Below, piece after piece: positions 26,425 to 34,612 of a stretch of DNA of 64,000 bases. This stretch comes from DASUVM01 sp036378955 (GTDB taxonomy: Bacteria; Patescibacteriota; Saccharimonadia; Saccharimonadales; Saccharimonadaceae). Both the position numbers and the translations under genes were made by a program. Positions within the stretch are counted from its first letter, which is position 1; every line of letters begins with the position of its first letter. The stretch is taken from contig DASUVM010000004.1 in assembly GCA_036378955.1 (NCBI GenBank), positions 1 to 64,000 of the forward strand, read 5' to 3'. The notes under the pieces are model-generated. The model was not told where the DNA came from, did not search any database, and saw only the letters and a list, made by a program, of their open reading frames with translations.

Positions 26425-27351
26425 GTGTTGAATAAGCACAAGCTGCTCGCGCTCTTTGCAGCGCTGGCAACACTACTTGGCCTGACAGCGCCAGCCATAG
26501 CGGCGGCCGAACAACAAGCGCAGGGCAATGACATCTGCAAGTCGGTGCCATATGCGCCGCCGGCCGCCGGTGTCACCCCCTTCACCACGCAACCGTTCAG
26601 GGAGCGTGACGCGCTGGGCTCGCTCGTGGCGACCCAAGGGTGGATCGTTTCGCCCGATGAGGAACAATTCGTCGACGGCCCCGGTGAACACCGGGCAATC
26701 GACTACGAGTTCCACAACCGGGCAGACAAAGGCTTCGGCGTGCGGGTGCTCGTGCCAAACGACGCCTGCATCTACTACAGCTTCCAGGCCTTCGTCTGCG
26801 ACAACTTGCACAACGACAAAAGGGTCGGTTGTAGTGCCGGGCTGTTCGCCGAGATGATCACCGACAGCGGCTGGGTCGTTCAAATCGCCCATCTAGACCA
26901 GGTGAACCCGAAGATCCCTTACTTGGCCGCCGAGCCAGATGGCCCGCACGGCTGGTTCCCGGCTGGCGCCGTTACCAAATCGAGCACCGTTCTGAAGACA
27001 CTCGGCGTTCGCATGAAGGCCGGCGAATTGCTCGGCCTGATGGGTGACACCGGCATCACCTACGGCTATTACGACAACTTCCAGGTCATTGACGGCCGGG
27101 GAGTCGTGCTGCCGCGCGACCGTCAGGCATTTCCCAACTGGGAAGAGGGCTACGCCCAGGCCCACATCGCCTATTATGGCGGCCGGGCCGAGGGTGGGGC
27201 ACACCAACGCAACACCGACCCATTCGGCTGGTACGGCCAGATCAGCCCGTCACTCGATCAGTACAACGGAACCTGCCCCGGCAGGTTCAAGTTTGACACT
27301 GACACGCTGTACAAAACCCGCCACGGCAAGGTGCTCTACGCTCGAAGGTGA
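26425..27351 (+). CDS. secreted LytM/M23-like protein
   Basis: 308 residues from a GTG (followed by TTG), with AAGGAAGTG upstream. Signal peptide about 1-28 ending APAIAAA. The mature part has GEHRAIDYEF (H-x-x-x-D like the M23 zinc site), QIAHL (His of the HxH region partly lost) and AGELLGLMGDTG, the typical turn after the active site. This suggests a degenerate M23 fold: either a divergent peptidoglycan endopeptidase or a binding protein. The coding region is GC-richer than neighbours and Cys pairs may form disulfides. Confidence 0.65.
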   Translation: MLNKHKLLALFAALATLLGLTAPAIAAAEQQAQGNDICKSVPYAPPAAGVTPFTTQPFRERDALGSLVATQGWIVSPDEEQFVDGPGEHRAIDYEFHNRADKGFGVRVLVPNDACIYYSFQAFVCDNLHNDKRVGCSAGLFAEMITDSGWVVQIAHLDQVNPKIPYLAAEPDGPHGWFPAGAVTKSSTVLKTLGVRMKAGELLGLMGDTGITYGYYDNFQVIDGRGVVLPRDRQAFPNWEEGYAQAHIAYYGGRAEGGAHQRNTDPFGWYGQISPSLDQYNGTCPGRFKFDTDTLYKTRHGKVLYARR

Positions 27352-27364
27352 GTAGCTACACCCG

Positions 27365-27402
27365 TACGCCGGCAGCCTGGGCAGACCCAAGCTGCCGGCG
27401 TA
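27365..27402 (+). terminator. 12-bp hairpin after secreted protein gene
   Basis: TACGCCGGCAGC / GCTGCCGGCGTA perfect stem, 13 bp after the stop. No U-tract. Confidence 0.65.
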
Positions 27403-27467
27403 CACTCATTGAAAAGCCACTCATTTTTTGAATTCGGTGTGCATTTTTTATGACTTCCGAAAAAATG

Positions 27468-27496
27468 TTGACAATACTAATAATTTACGCTAAAAA
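27468..27496 (+). promoter_or_regulatory. promoter of structured transcript 1
   Basis: TTGACA (27468-27473), 17-bp spacer, TAAAAA (27491-27496). Confidence 0.6.
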
Positions 27497-27649
27497 TATA
27501 AGACGCAGTAGGTGAAAACCTACGCACATTGACATTGTATTGATAGTTTTTTAGAATCGTGCAACGAGAATCATAAAATTTCACAAGTTTTATGGCTGCC
27601 GCTGCACGATTCTTAGAAGAACCTCCGTATAGCCAGAGGCGGTGAAGAG

Positions 27650-27826
27650 TTGAGTAACCAATTTGACAACTTCAAACCCAAGCGTAATGCTTACCGAAAG
27701 GCGAGGAGAGCGGGCGTTGCCGACGATACCCTAGCGCAACTCAAAGCAGACGCCGATGCAGCATACTCAGTGTATGAAGCAGCGGTTCGCAAAGGAGGCG
27801 GTAGGCCGCTTCCCAAGGGATACTAG
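27650..27826 (+). CDS. small basic protein, 58 aa (TTG start)
   Basis: TTG at 27650 with GAAGAG directly upstream. The product begins MSNQFDNFKPKRNAYR, is helical and basic, has an alanine-rich middle (LKADADAAYSVYEAAV) and ends GGGRPLPKGY. The composition looks like a real protein. It sits just after the 5' structured leader of transcript 1. No family recognised; nucleic-acid binding is possible from charge. Confidence 0.55.
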   Translation: MSNQFDNFKPKRNAYRKARRAGVADDTLAQLKADADAAYSVYEAAVRKGGGRPLPKGY

Positions 27827-28171
27827 ACTCCTTCCGGGGACGTGGGGTCCAATGGAAGAGAGGGTCGCAGACCGCACCGTAGATGCCGGGTGCTTCTATG
27901 GAGCAAATTGCGACCGGGCTGGTGGAGTTTCCCCCAGGCTTCACCAGCCCACTAAGCCTGTAGGCCTATACAGCCTACGAAAGATGTCGGCGAAAGCCGG
28001 CAACAGCCACGAAGGCGACCTTACATTACCGTGCATGAATGAACACATGCATGATCTGCTGTACTGTAGATAGCGTAGTGGTCGAAGCGGGTAACCGCAA
28101 GAATCCGGCGGGGTTGGCCGGAATGGCGAGCGCCAACTCGTGGTAAAAGCCGGCGGTACGGTAAGAGGTGG

Positions 28172-28321
28172 GTGCCGCCGGCTACAAACTTCCTCGTGAT
28201 CTACCAAAGGTGCGTACGAGGAAAGAGCCCCGGTAGTGATGACGTAGAGAGTCAGGCCCCCCGAGCTCTTGCTGATTCGCTGCCGGGCCCAAAGCCCACC
28301 GTCTCTCTTGCCCCGAGATAG
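28172..28321 (+). CDS. possible 49-aa ORF (GTG start)
   Basis: GTG at 28172 preceded by AAGAGGTGG. Peptide begins MPPATNFLVIYQRC and ends KPTVSLAPR. It overlaps a stem (CCGCCGGCT), so it could be chance within a structured RNA. Confidence 0.3.
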   Translation: MPPATNFLVIYQRCVRGKSPGSDDVESQAPRALADSLPGPKPTVSLAPR

Positions 28322-28444
28322 AGGCGGTGCGTAAAGAAGGAGACCGCGCCCTCCTTCTTTACGCCGCAGAGCCGCCGTTGGCACGAAGACCCCCATTCGT
28401 ACCACGCGGCTCTGCGGCACCCCTAAGCTATCAATACAAGCTTT

Positions 28445-28533
28445 ACACCCTATGAAAACGTGAGCTTAGGCTTTGCCAGAGCTCGGATGCCTCAAGCATC
28501 CTGATAATTATCCGATTGACATAGGGTGTTTTT
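28445..28533 (+). terminator. terminator of transcript 1
   Basis: ACACCCTATG (28445-28454) / CATAGGGTGT (28520-28529), followed by a T-run. The large loop carries GGATGC/GCATCC. Confidence 0.7.
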
Positions 28534-28626
28534 CATTTTTAACCGTATTTAACCATTATCTCATTTACACTCAAAGAGCCTCTCGACGACTCCGCGGGTA
28601 TTTTTACTGCCAAAATGACAACAAGG

Positions 28627-28655
28627 TTGACAAGCCGAGCCAAACTATTTAGAAT
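28627..28655 (+). promoter_or_regulatory. strong promoter of structured transcript 2
   Basis: TTGACA (28627-28632), 17-bp spacer, TAGAAT (28650-28655). Near-consensus. Confidence 0.85.
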
Positions 28656-28665
28656 TTTATCTAGC

Positions 28666-28791
28666 ATGGATCCCCATGCCGGTGATGCGCCACAAAAGGG
28701 GCTGGGGGCAAAACCTCCGGCCCTCACCACCGGCAAGGGTTCAAAGCTACAGCCAAACTCTGAGGCAAAGGCCAAGAGCCTCCGAAGATGA
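28666..28791 (+). CDS. 41-aa ORF at the 5' end of transcript 2
   Basis: ATG at 28666, about 4 nt after the predicted start of transcription; no SD. Peptide begins MDPHAGDAPQKGLGAK and ends SEAKAKSLRR: Lys/Pro/Ala-rich, basic, probably disordered. Right after the stop lies AAGGGC/GCCCTT followed by GGTTTTAT, a possible attenuator or early terminator. Confidence 0.45.
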   Translation: MDPHAGDAPQKGLGAKPPALTTGKGSKLQPNSEAKAKSLRR

Positions 28792-29334
28792 AGGGCCGAG
28801 AGCAAACGCCCTTGGTTTTATAACAGGCTTATAGTGTCAATGCAGGCGTCGGATTGCATGCTGAGAAGTTCGACTTCAGACTGTCACCGACGCCAGCCCA
28901 CGAGTCCGGTGGGGACCGGGGAGAGAGCTGGGGGTGGCTCGTAAAGCGCCCCCAGCTCGTATAACTCGATGGCCCCGCAACCGGCGGCAACGCCGGTGTA
29001 AAAGCTCGAAGGTGCACTCTTAGCACTTTCGGGGAGGTCGGCCTTGTGCCGGTGGTTGGCCCTTTTATGGGCTAGTGGTACAAACCGAGGGATGCTCCAG
29101 TCCAAAAGAAGAGTCCTCTCGGTTGCGTGTTCACGGAAAAGGCTGGGGAGGTACATCTGGCCATGTCGAGCCTCCCCAGTCCTAAAACTACCGATAGCTC
29201 GGAGCGGTGGCAAGACCGCTTTGAGGGTAGATGGTCAAAACGACCACCTACTAGGTAGTGAGTGGCAGCGGAGAAGCCAGGGGGGCGCCCAAGAAAGGCT
29301 CCCCTGGTCCGGTTATAATCTCCACCCTAGCAAC

Positions 29335-29411
29335 ATCCCGCGTCGTGCGGTTCGAGTTTGAGCATCATTGCTCGCTCCCGCACCAAAGAGCTTAGCTCCG
29401 CGGGATTTTTT
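29335..29411 (+). terminator. terminator of transcript 2
   Basis: ATCCCGCG (29335-29342) / CGCGGGAT (29399-29406) followed by a T-run; the loop holds GAGCA/TGCTC and GTGCGG hairpins. Confidence 0.75.
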
Positions 29412-29597
29412 AATACTCTGGTCTTCATAATCAGTTTTGTTATACCGTAGAACCCAGTGCCTGTTAAGTGACAGCCGCCTTCTTTCCTCAACCCCTCTCC
29501 GCTCACAAAATGTTCGCTACGTTACAGCCGGAAAGGCTGATGGTTTCGAAAAACTTGACTATAATAGAAAAGGTAACGAGAAAAAAACTAAGCCTGG

Positions 29598-29730
29598 AAC
29601 CAAATCCCAACCACCTCTTCGGATCGTGTGGAATCGGTTTCAAAGACCGATTCCAGCCCAACGCTTTAGGAAAGCTCCGGTGGAGCTTTCCTAAAAAAGA
29701 GTGGTCCGAAGAGGTGGTTGGGATTTGGTT
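29598..29730. repeat. three-way-junction element, copy 1
   Basis: A perfect closing stem of about 25 bp (29598-29622 with 29706-29730) encloses GGAATCGGT/ACCGATTCC and the 12-bp stem TAGGAAAGCTCC/GGAGCTTTCCTA. The unpaired junction strands ATCGTGTG, AGCCCAACGCTT and AGAGTGGT are nearly identical to copy 2 at 57539-57673, while the stems differ by compensating changes. A TATAAT at 29560-29565 could drive it on the plus strand. It also lies 25 bp after the atp operon stop on the minus strand, where it might act as a 3' structure. Confidence 0.75.
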
Positions 29731-29755
29731 TATTGCAAGAAAACACCCAATTGCT

Positions 29756-30181
29756 TTATCGTTCGCGGTGGCGACGGCGCAAGCCAGCAACTTTAATGCG
29801 GGTTGCGTAACGGTCGATCATTGCTTGGGCTTTGTCGATTTCTAGCTGATCTTTCGCGCTGGCTCTCAAAGCTTTGGCCCGCTCAAGTGCTTTTTGGGCT
29901 TCAGCTTCGGCGATATCCTCTGAGCGGTCAGCTTCGTCAACTAATACTCTCACTTGCTGGCCGTTAATCTCAGCGACGCCGCCATGGGTGGCAAAATAGT
30001 CGAGCTCATTGTCGGCATCATTTTTACGGCGACGCACAGCAAGCACGCCGGTTTTCAAGAGGGTCACGAGTGGTTGGTGGCCAGGGAACACCGAAATAAC
30101 GCCCGAAGTGGTCGGCAACGTAATTTCATAAATATCGTCATCGAATTTACTGCCGTTTAGCGTAATAAGCTGTAATTTCAT
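29756..30181 (-). CDS. atpC: ATP synthase epsilon subunit
   Basis: 141 residues: N-terminal beta-barrel (FDDDIYEITLPTTSGVISVFPGHQPLVTLL, split by domain) with the typical GVISVFPGH turn, and a C-terminal helical pair rich in Ala/Glu. Last gene of the operon. Part of the central stalk of F1 and an inhibitor of ATP hydrolysis in many bacteria. Confidence 0.93.
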   Translation of the reverse strand: MKLQLITLNGSKFDDDIYEITLPTTSGVISVFPGHQPLVTLLKTGVLAVRRRKNDADNELDYFATHGGVAEINGQQVRVLVDEADRSEDIAEAEAQKALERAKALRASAKDQLEIDKAQAMIDRYATRIKVAGLRRRHRER

Positions 30182-30199
30182 TGCTCATCCTTGGCGTCA

Positions 30200-31582
30200 T
30201 TACTTGACATCTTTGATCGAGCCTTTCATATAGAAGGCGCTTTCTGGCTTATCGTCGTGCTTGCCTTCAAGAATTTCTTTAAAACCCCCAACGGTATCTT
30301 TAACACTGACATACTGGCCAGGAATGCCGGTAAACTTTTCGCCAACAAACATCGGCTGACTTAAGAAGCGCTGCATGCGGCGGGCACGACCTACGGTTAG
30401 TTTTTGCTGCTCTGAGAGTTCTTCCATACCCATGATGGCAATGATATCTTGCAAGTCCTTGTATTCTTGTAGCACGCGTTGCACTTCGCGGGCAACTTTA
30501 TAGTGTTCTTCGCCAACAATTTCGGGGTCGAGAATAGTCGAATTTGAATCAAGCGGGCTGACGGCCGGGTAAATACCGATTTCAGTCAGGGCACGGTCGA
30601 GGTTAATGGTTGAATCAAGGTGAGCAAAGGTGGTGGCGGGGGCAGGGTCGGTGAAATCGTCGGCCGGCACATACACGGCTTGAATCGAGGTGATCGAACC
30701 CACTTTGGTTGAGGTAATACGTTCTTGCAGGGCACCCATTTCTTGCTGTAAATTCGGCTGGTACCCAACGGCAGACGGCAAGCGGCCAAGCAAGGCAGAC
30801 ACCTCACTCCCTGCCTGGGTGAAGCGAAAGATGTTGTCGATAAACATCAGCACGTCTTTACCTTGATCGCGGAAATCTTCAGCCATCGCCAGGCCAGAAA
30901 GGGCAACACGCAAGCGGGCCCCTGGTGGCTCGTTCATCTGGCCAAACACTAGGCTGGTTTTGTCAAGCACGCCGGCTTCTTCCATTTCGTAGTAAAGGTC
31001 GTTACCTTCGCGGGTTCGCTCGCCAACACCAGCAAACACCGAAGAACCCGAGTGGAACTTGGCAATATTGTTAATAAGCTCTTGAATCAGCACCGTTTTA
31101 CCAACACCAGCACCGCCAAATAAACCAACCTTACCACCACGGGCAATCGGCGCAATCAAATCAATAACTTTAATACCGGTTTCAAGAATTTCAGTTTTGT
31201 TCGATTGGTCAATCAGGGCAGGTGGCGCTTTGTGAATCGGCGCAACTTTTACGTCTTTTTTTAACGGTTTGCCATCAATCGGCTCACCAATCACATTAAA
31301 CATACGGCCCTGGGTGTCGGCACCAACCGGCACACTAATTGGCGCACCGGTAGCTTCAACCTTGCTGCCGCGCTTCAACCCTTCGGTACTCGAAAGGGCA
31401 ATGGCGCGAACACTGGTTTCGCTCAAATGCTGCGCAACTTCTAGCACTACCAGCTGACCATTGTGATCAATATGCAGCGCATCATAAATCGCTGGTAAGT
31501 TACCTTTTTCAAATTCAACATCAACCACCACACCCACTACCTGGATGATCTGCCCTGTGCTTGTTTTCAGCTTATTGTTCAT
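30200..31582 (-). CDS. atpD: ATP synthase beta subunit
   Basis: 460 residues, full length. P-loop GGAGVGKTVLIQEL, catalytic region GERTREGNDLYYEM, DELSEEQ-like stretch GMEELSEQQKL. It carries the catalytic sites of F1. Its start overlaps the end of the unknown inserted gene by 11 nt, so translation is coupled to a non-ATPase gene, which is unusual. Confidence 0.97.
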   Translation of the reverse strand: MNNKLKTSTGQIIQVVGVVVDVEFEKGNLPAIYDALHIDHNGQLVVLEVAQHLSETSVRAIALSSTEGLKRGSKVEATGAPISVPVGADTQGRMFNVIGEPIDGKPLKKDVKVAPIHKAPPALIDQSNKTEILETGIKVIDLIAPIARGGKVGLFGGAGVGKTVLIQELINNIAKFHSGSSVFAGVGERTREGNDLYYEMEEAGVLDKTSLVFGQMNEPPGARLRVALSGLAMAEDFRDQGKDVLMFIDNIFRFTQAGSEVSALLGRLPSAVGYQPNLQQEMGALQERITSTKVGSITSIQAVYVPADDFTDPAPATTFAHLDSTINLDRALTEIGIYPAVSPLDSNSTILDPEIVGEEHYKVAREVQRVLQEYKDLQDIIAIMGMEELSEQQKLTVGRARRMQRFLSQPMFVGEKFTGIPGQYVSVKDTVGGFKEILEGKHDDKPESAFYMKGSIKDVK

Positions 31583-32204
31583 TACCTGTTTCTCCTTCTT
31601 CTATTGTTGGCTGGGGTTCTTCTCGTATGTCATACTCTGCATTTTCGGTTAACGGGAAATGCCTTTCAGCTGCAATAAGACTAGCCAGCCGTCTTATCTC
31701 TTCTGGATCTTGCGGAAATGTGGGCGAAAAATCAGATTCTATAAAATATGGATCGCCTATACCCAAGTTACGATTTTCTTCTTGAACCTCAGGCGACGAT
31801 CTATCTGGCAAATCTATAATACGAACCTGTCTGCCACCCTCAAGGTCTATTACCTGTATAGAAGGTTGGTCTGCATCAAGCTTGCGTACAAATGCGTCAT
31901 TCGTTGTTCTTAACTGTGCCATTTCGGAATCCATCACTTCTTTCCCGACCGTTAAAAAGTGGGTTTTTTCTGCTAGTGATAACCCCCCTAAAATATCTGT
32001 GCCCAACCACATATCATGAATCGCCACCTCCGCGAGAAGTCGGTTCCTGCTGGCTGTCCTTCCGTCTATGCCAATTCTCCCTACAAGCTCTCGCGCGTGA
32101 GCATCAACAGCGTCCTTAATCTGCCCATCCGAGTAGTCGCGCAAATTATTAATAACGGTTTCTGGAGGCTGTGGTCCGATACCTTCAAATGGAACTTTTC
32201 TCAT
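31572..32204 (-). CDS. unknown protein inserted between atpG and atpD
   Basis: 210 residues, hydrophilic, acidic, no membrane segment. Begins MRKVPFEGIGPQPPETV; helical first half, then a short beta-like stretch (IQVIDLEGGRQVRIIDLPD) and an acidic disordered tail. It overlaps atpG by 4 nt (ATGA) and atpD by 11 nt, so it is co-translated with the F1 subunits. The base composition is more AT-rich than the flanking atp genes. I recognise no family. It may be an assembly or regulatory factor, or a recent insertion that kept the operon intact. Confidence 0.75.
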   Translation of the reverse strand: MRKVPFEGIGPQPPETVINNLRDYSDGQIKDAVDAHARELVGRIGIDGRTASRNRLLAEVAIHDMWLGTDILGGLSLAEKTHFLTVGKEVMDSEMAQLRTTNDAFVRKLDADQPSIQVIDLEGGRQVRIIDLPDRSSPEVQEENRNLGIGDPYFIESDFSPTFPQDPEEIRRLASLIAAERHFPLTENAEYDIREEPQPTIEEGETGNEQ

Positions 32205-33067
32205 TTCATTGCCTCTGCACCGCCGGTGATTTCGGCGAGTTCTTGGGTAATGTAGGCTTGGCGGGCTTTGTTCATTTCAAGCGTTAAGTCTTCAATAATG
32301 CCGCTGGCGTTATCGGTGGCATTCTTCATGGCCATCATGCGCATGCTGTATTCTGAGGCGGCAGCTGAATAAATTGCTTGTGTTAGTTGGCTTTCGAGCA
32401 TGCGAATAGTGACAGTTTGCAGCACTGCTTCGGCCGACGGTTCAAAATCGGCAATTTTGACGTCTTCCGACACCTCAACATCTTCAAAACCAGCCGGCAA
32501 CAGGTGCATACCGCCCGCTTTCTGCACGAGTGTGCTGACGTATTCGGTAAAGATAACTTCCACGGCATCAACCTCGCCAGAAATAAATTGTTCAAGCGCA
32601 GTGCCAATAATAGGCTGCAAGCTGCTGGCGTCAGGTTCATCAGGAAAGTTGGTGTATGAGCCGACCGTTTCAACACCCTTTAATCGAGCCACAAACTGAC
32701 CGGCTTGACGGCCTATGCTAATAACCGCTACGTCAATGCCTTCAGCTTGGTCGGCTTTGGCAGCCCGAGCAAAAGCTTTGAATACGTTGCTGTTGTAGGC
32801 ACCGGCCAAGCCGCGGTCGCTGGCGACGACGATATACAGGCGCTTTTTAACCCGGCGTTGTTGATATAGTGCAACGTCAATAGTTTCACCACTTTGCCGT
32901 AGGAATGTCAGCAACTCTCTGGCCGCACGGGCATAATCGGCCGTGCGAGCCACCGCTGCTTGGGCACGGCGGAGCTTGCTGGCAGCCACCAGCTCCATCG
33001 CTTTGGTAATTTGGCGGGTGCTTTTTACCGAGCGAATGCGGGTTTTAATGAGTTGCGTGGCGGGCAT
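32201..33067 (-). CDS. atpG: ATP synthase gamma subunit
   Basis: 288 residues. N-terminal helix MPATQLIKTRIRSVKSTRQITKAMELVAASKL (family hallmark) and C-terminal helix with RMMAMKNATDNASGIIEDL. Rotor shaft of F1. Overlaps atpA by the TAATG junction at 33067 and the next gene by ATGA. Confidence 0.96.
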   Translation of the reverse strand: MPATQLIKTRIRSVKSTRQITKAMELVAASKLRRAQAAVARTADYARAARELLTFLRQSGETIDVALYQQRRVKKRLYIVVASDRGLAGAYNSNVFKAFARAAKADQAEGIDVAVISIGRQAGQFVARLKGVETVGSYTNFPDEPDASSLQPIIGTALEQFISGEVDAVEVIFTEYVSTLVQKAGGMHLLPAGFEDVEVSEDVKIADFEPSAEAVLQTVTIRMLESQLTQAIYSAAASEYSMRMMAMKNATDNASGIIEDLTLEMNKARQAYITQELAEITGGAEAMK

Positions 33068-34596
33068 TAAGCTTTAAAACCTTTCATGATTTTTTCGGCG
33101 GTTTTTGCAACTATTGCTTTTTGCTCATCAGTCGGTTTATCGCCCTTGTTTAGTTCACGCATGGCGTCTTTTTGTTCGTGCCAGAGTTCGGTTAATAAAG
33201 CTGCTTGGGCATCTTTAATTTTTTCAACTGGTACATCGTCAAAACCGCCGTCGTTCGCCACTAACAGAGTTGATGTCATTTCCCACACACTCATTGGCTG
33301 GTATTGTGACTGCTTCAAAAGTTCAACCAGGCGCTGGCCGCGGTTAATTCGTTGTTTGGTTTCGGCATCAAGGTCTGAGCTGAACTGGGCAAAGGCAGCC
33401 AGTTCGCGGAACTGGGCAAGGTCGAGCTTTAAGCCACCACTGACGCTTTTTACAGCCTTGGTTTGAGCAGCACCGCCAACACGCGACACCGAAAGACCAA
33501 CCGAAATAGCCGGGCGAATACCCTGATAAAACAGATTAGTTTCGAAGAAAATCTGGCCATCGGTAATTGAAATAACGTTGGTTGGAATATAGGCCGAAAT
33601 ATCGCCAGCCTGGGTTTCAATAATTGGCAGAGCGGTGAGTGAACCGGCGCCGAGTTTGTCGTTTAACTTAGCTGAACGCTCTAACAGACGCGAATGAAGG
33701 TAGAAGACATCGCCAGGGTAAGCTTCGCGGCCTGGTGGGCGACGCAATAACAGTGACATTTGACGGTAAGCCACCGCGTGCTTTGAAAGATCGTCATAAA
33801 TAACCAGCGCGTGCTTTTTGTTGTCGCGGAAGTATTCGCCCATGCTTGAACCGGCGTAAGGGGCAAGGTAAAGCAAGGCAGCGGGGTCGGCCGGGCTGGT
33901 GGCAACCACAATTGATTGTTCCATAACGCCTTCTTCTTTCAGGCGGTCAACCAGGCGAGCAACTTTACTAAGCTTTTGACCAATGGCAACATACACATTA
34001 ACCACGCCGGTTTTTTGGCGGCCCTGATTAATCATAGTGTCGAGTGCCACGGCAGTTTTACCAGTTTGGCGATCACCAATAATCAGCTCACGCTGGCCAC
34101 GACCAATCGGCACGAGTGTGTCGATGGCGACAATACCGGTCATGAGTGGTTCATGCACACTCTTGCGATCCATCACCCCTGGAGCAGGGCGCTCAAGTGG
34201 GTAGGTTTCTTTGGCCTTAATTTCACCCTTGCCATCAAGCGGGCGACCAAGCGGGTCAACCACGCGACCCAGCAGGGCTTCGCCTACAGGCACTTCAATA
34301 ACATGGCCACTCAGGCGCACTTTTGCGCCAGCTGAGATTTTGGTGTCGTCACCTAAAATAACGGCGCCGATTTCATCTTCAAGCAGGTTGAGTGCGAAGG
34401 CTTCAACACTGCCACCATCGGCGGTTTCAATGGTAATAACCTCATTTGCACCAGCGTTTGACAGGCCATACACCCAGGCCACACCGTCGCCAACACGGGT
34501 AACGATACCGGCCTCTTCAAGACCTTCGGTTGTCCTGAGGCCCTCGATGGCCGCCCGAATGTCTGCTGATAATTCTTTGACTGAAATGTCTGGCAT
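33067..34596 (-). CDS. atpA: ATP synthase alpha subunit
   Basis: 509 residues, full length. P-loop GDRQTGKTAVALD, region ISVGLSVSRVGGAAQTKAVK that contributes the arginine finger, and the conserved AYRQMSLLLRRPPGREAYPGD. Non-catalytic nucleotide-binding subunit of F1. Confidence 0.97.
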   Translation of the reverse strand: MPDISVKELSADIRAAIEGLRTTEGLEEAGIVTRVGDGVAWVYGLSNAGANEVITIETADGGSVEAFALNLLEDEIGAVILGDDTKISAGAKVRLSGHVIEVPVGEALLGRVVDPLGRPLDGKGEIKAKETYPLERPAPGVMDRKSVHEPLMTGIVAIDTLVPIGRGQRELIIGDRQTGKTAVALDTMINQGRQKTGVVNVYVAIGQKLSKVARLVDRLKEEGVMEQSIVVATSPADPAALLYLAPYAGSSMGEYFRDNKKHALVIYDDLSKHAVAYRQMSLLLRRPPGREAYPGDVFYLHSRLLERSAKLNDKLGAGSLTALPIIETQAGDISAYIPTNVISITDGQIFFETNLFYQGIRPAISVGLSVSRVGGAAQTKAVKSVSGGLKLDLAQFRELAAFAQFSSDLDAETKQRINRGQRLVELLKQSQYQPMSVWEMTSTLLVANDGGFDDVPVEKIKDAQAALLTELWHEQKDAMRELNKGDKPTDEQKAIVAKTAEKIMKGFKA

Positions 34597-34612
34597 AATA
34601 GTTAATTACTCC

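Larger units (their letters stand above)
27503..28533 (+). ncRNA. large hairpin-rich transcript 1 (about 1.03 kb)
   Basis: It starts with a GNRA-capped hairpin GTAGGT-GAAA-ACCTAC (27508-27523), then an 11-bp stem AGAATCGTGCA/TGCACGATTCT (27553-27613) enclosing CATAAAA/TTTTATG, then a 58-codon ORF. Further stems: GGGCTGGTG/CACCAGCCC (27916-27950), AGCCGGCGG/CCGCCGGCT (28148-28183), a 14-bp stem GCGTAAAGAAGGAG/CTCCTTCTTTACGC (28329-28364) and an 11-bp stem (28365-28416). Short ORFs at 27883-27963 (26 codons), 27984-28073 (29) and 28172-28321 (49) lie between stems. It resembles large ornate RNAs in style; no known class was recognised. Confidence 0.5.
28662..29411 (+). ncRNA. large hairpin-rich transcript 2 (about 0.75 kb)
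   Basis: After a near-leaderless 41-codon ORF there are many perfect stems: GGCGTCGG/CCGACGCC (28845-28894), GAGCTGGGGG/CCCCCAGCTC (28925-28958), CCGGCG-GCAA-CGCCGG with a GNRA loop (28981-28996), CTGGGGAGG/CCTCCCCAG (29143-29179), AGCGGT/ACCGCT (29203-29220) and CCAGGGG/CCCCTGG (29277-29307). A terminator ends it. A segment at 28891-28913 matches transcript 1 at 27942-27964 in 17 of 23 positions. The density of stems with small GNRA-type loops points to a structured RNA rather than an mRNA. No known class recognised. Confidence 0.55.

Noticed and set aside
28216..28240. GAGGAAAG resembling the RNase P conserved region
   Set aside because: The following GUCCGGGC and the matching 3' ACAGAA region with P4 pairing are absent; the stretch belongs to a local hairpin.
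27941..28420. Long minus-strand open frame (159 codons)
   Set aside because: It runs antisense through many perfect stems, has a biased Pro/Arg/Ser composition, and no supporting SD or promoter; it is a by-product of GC-rich structured DNA.
28884..29213. Minus-strand open frame (109 codons)
   Set aside because: Antisense to structured transcript 2, which has a strong plus-strand promoter and terminator.
29345..29385. tRNA-like 3' end (TTCGAG ... CACCA) in transcript 2
   Set aside because: Acceptor and D-arm partners are missing; the T-arm geometry does not fit.
29598..29730. Integron attC or hammerhead ribozyme interpretation of the three-way junction
   Set aside because: Only one RYYYAAC-like site is present without its partners, and the CUGANGA/GAAA core of the hammerhead is absent.
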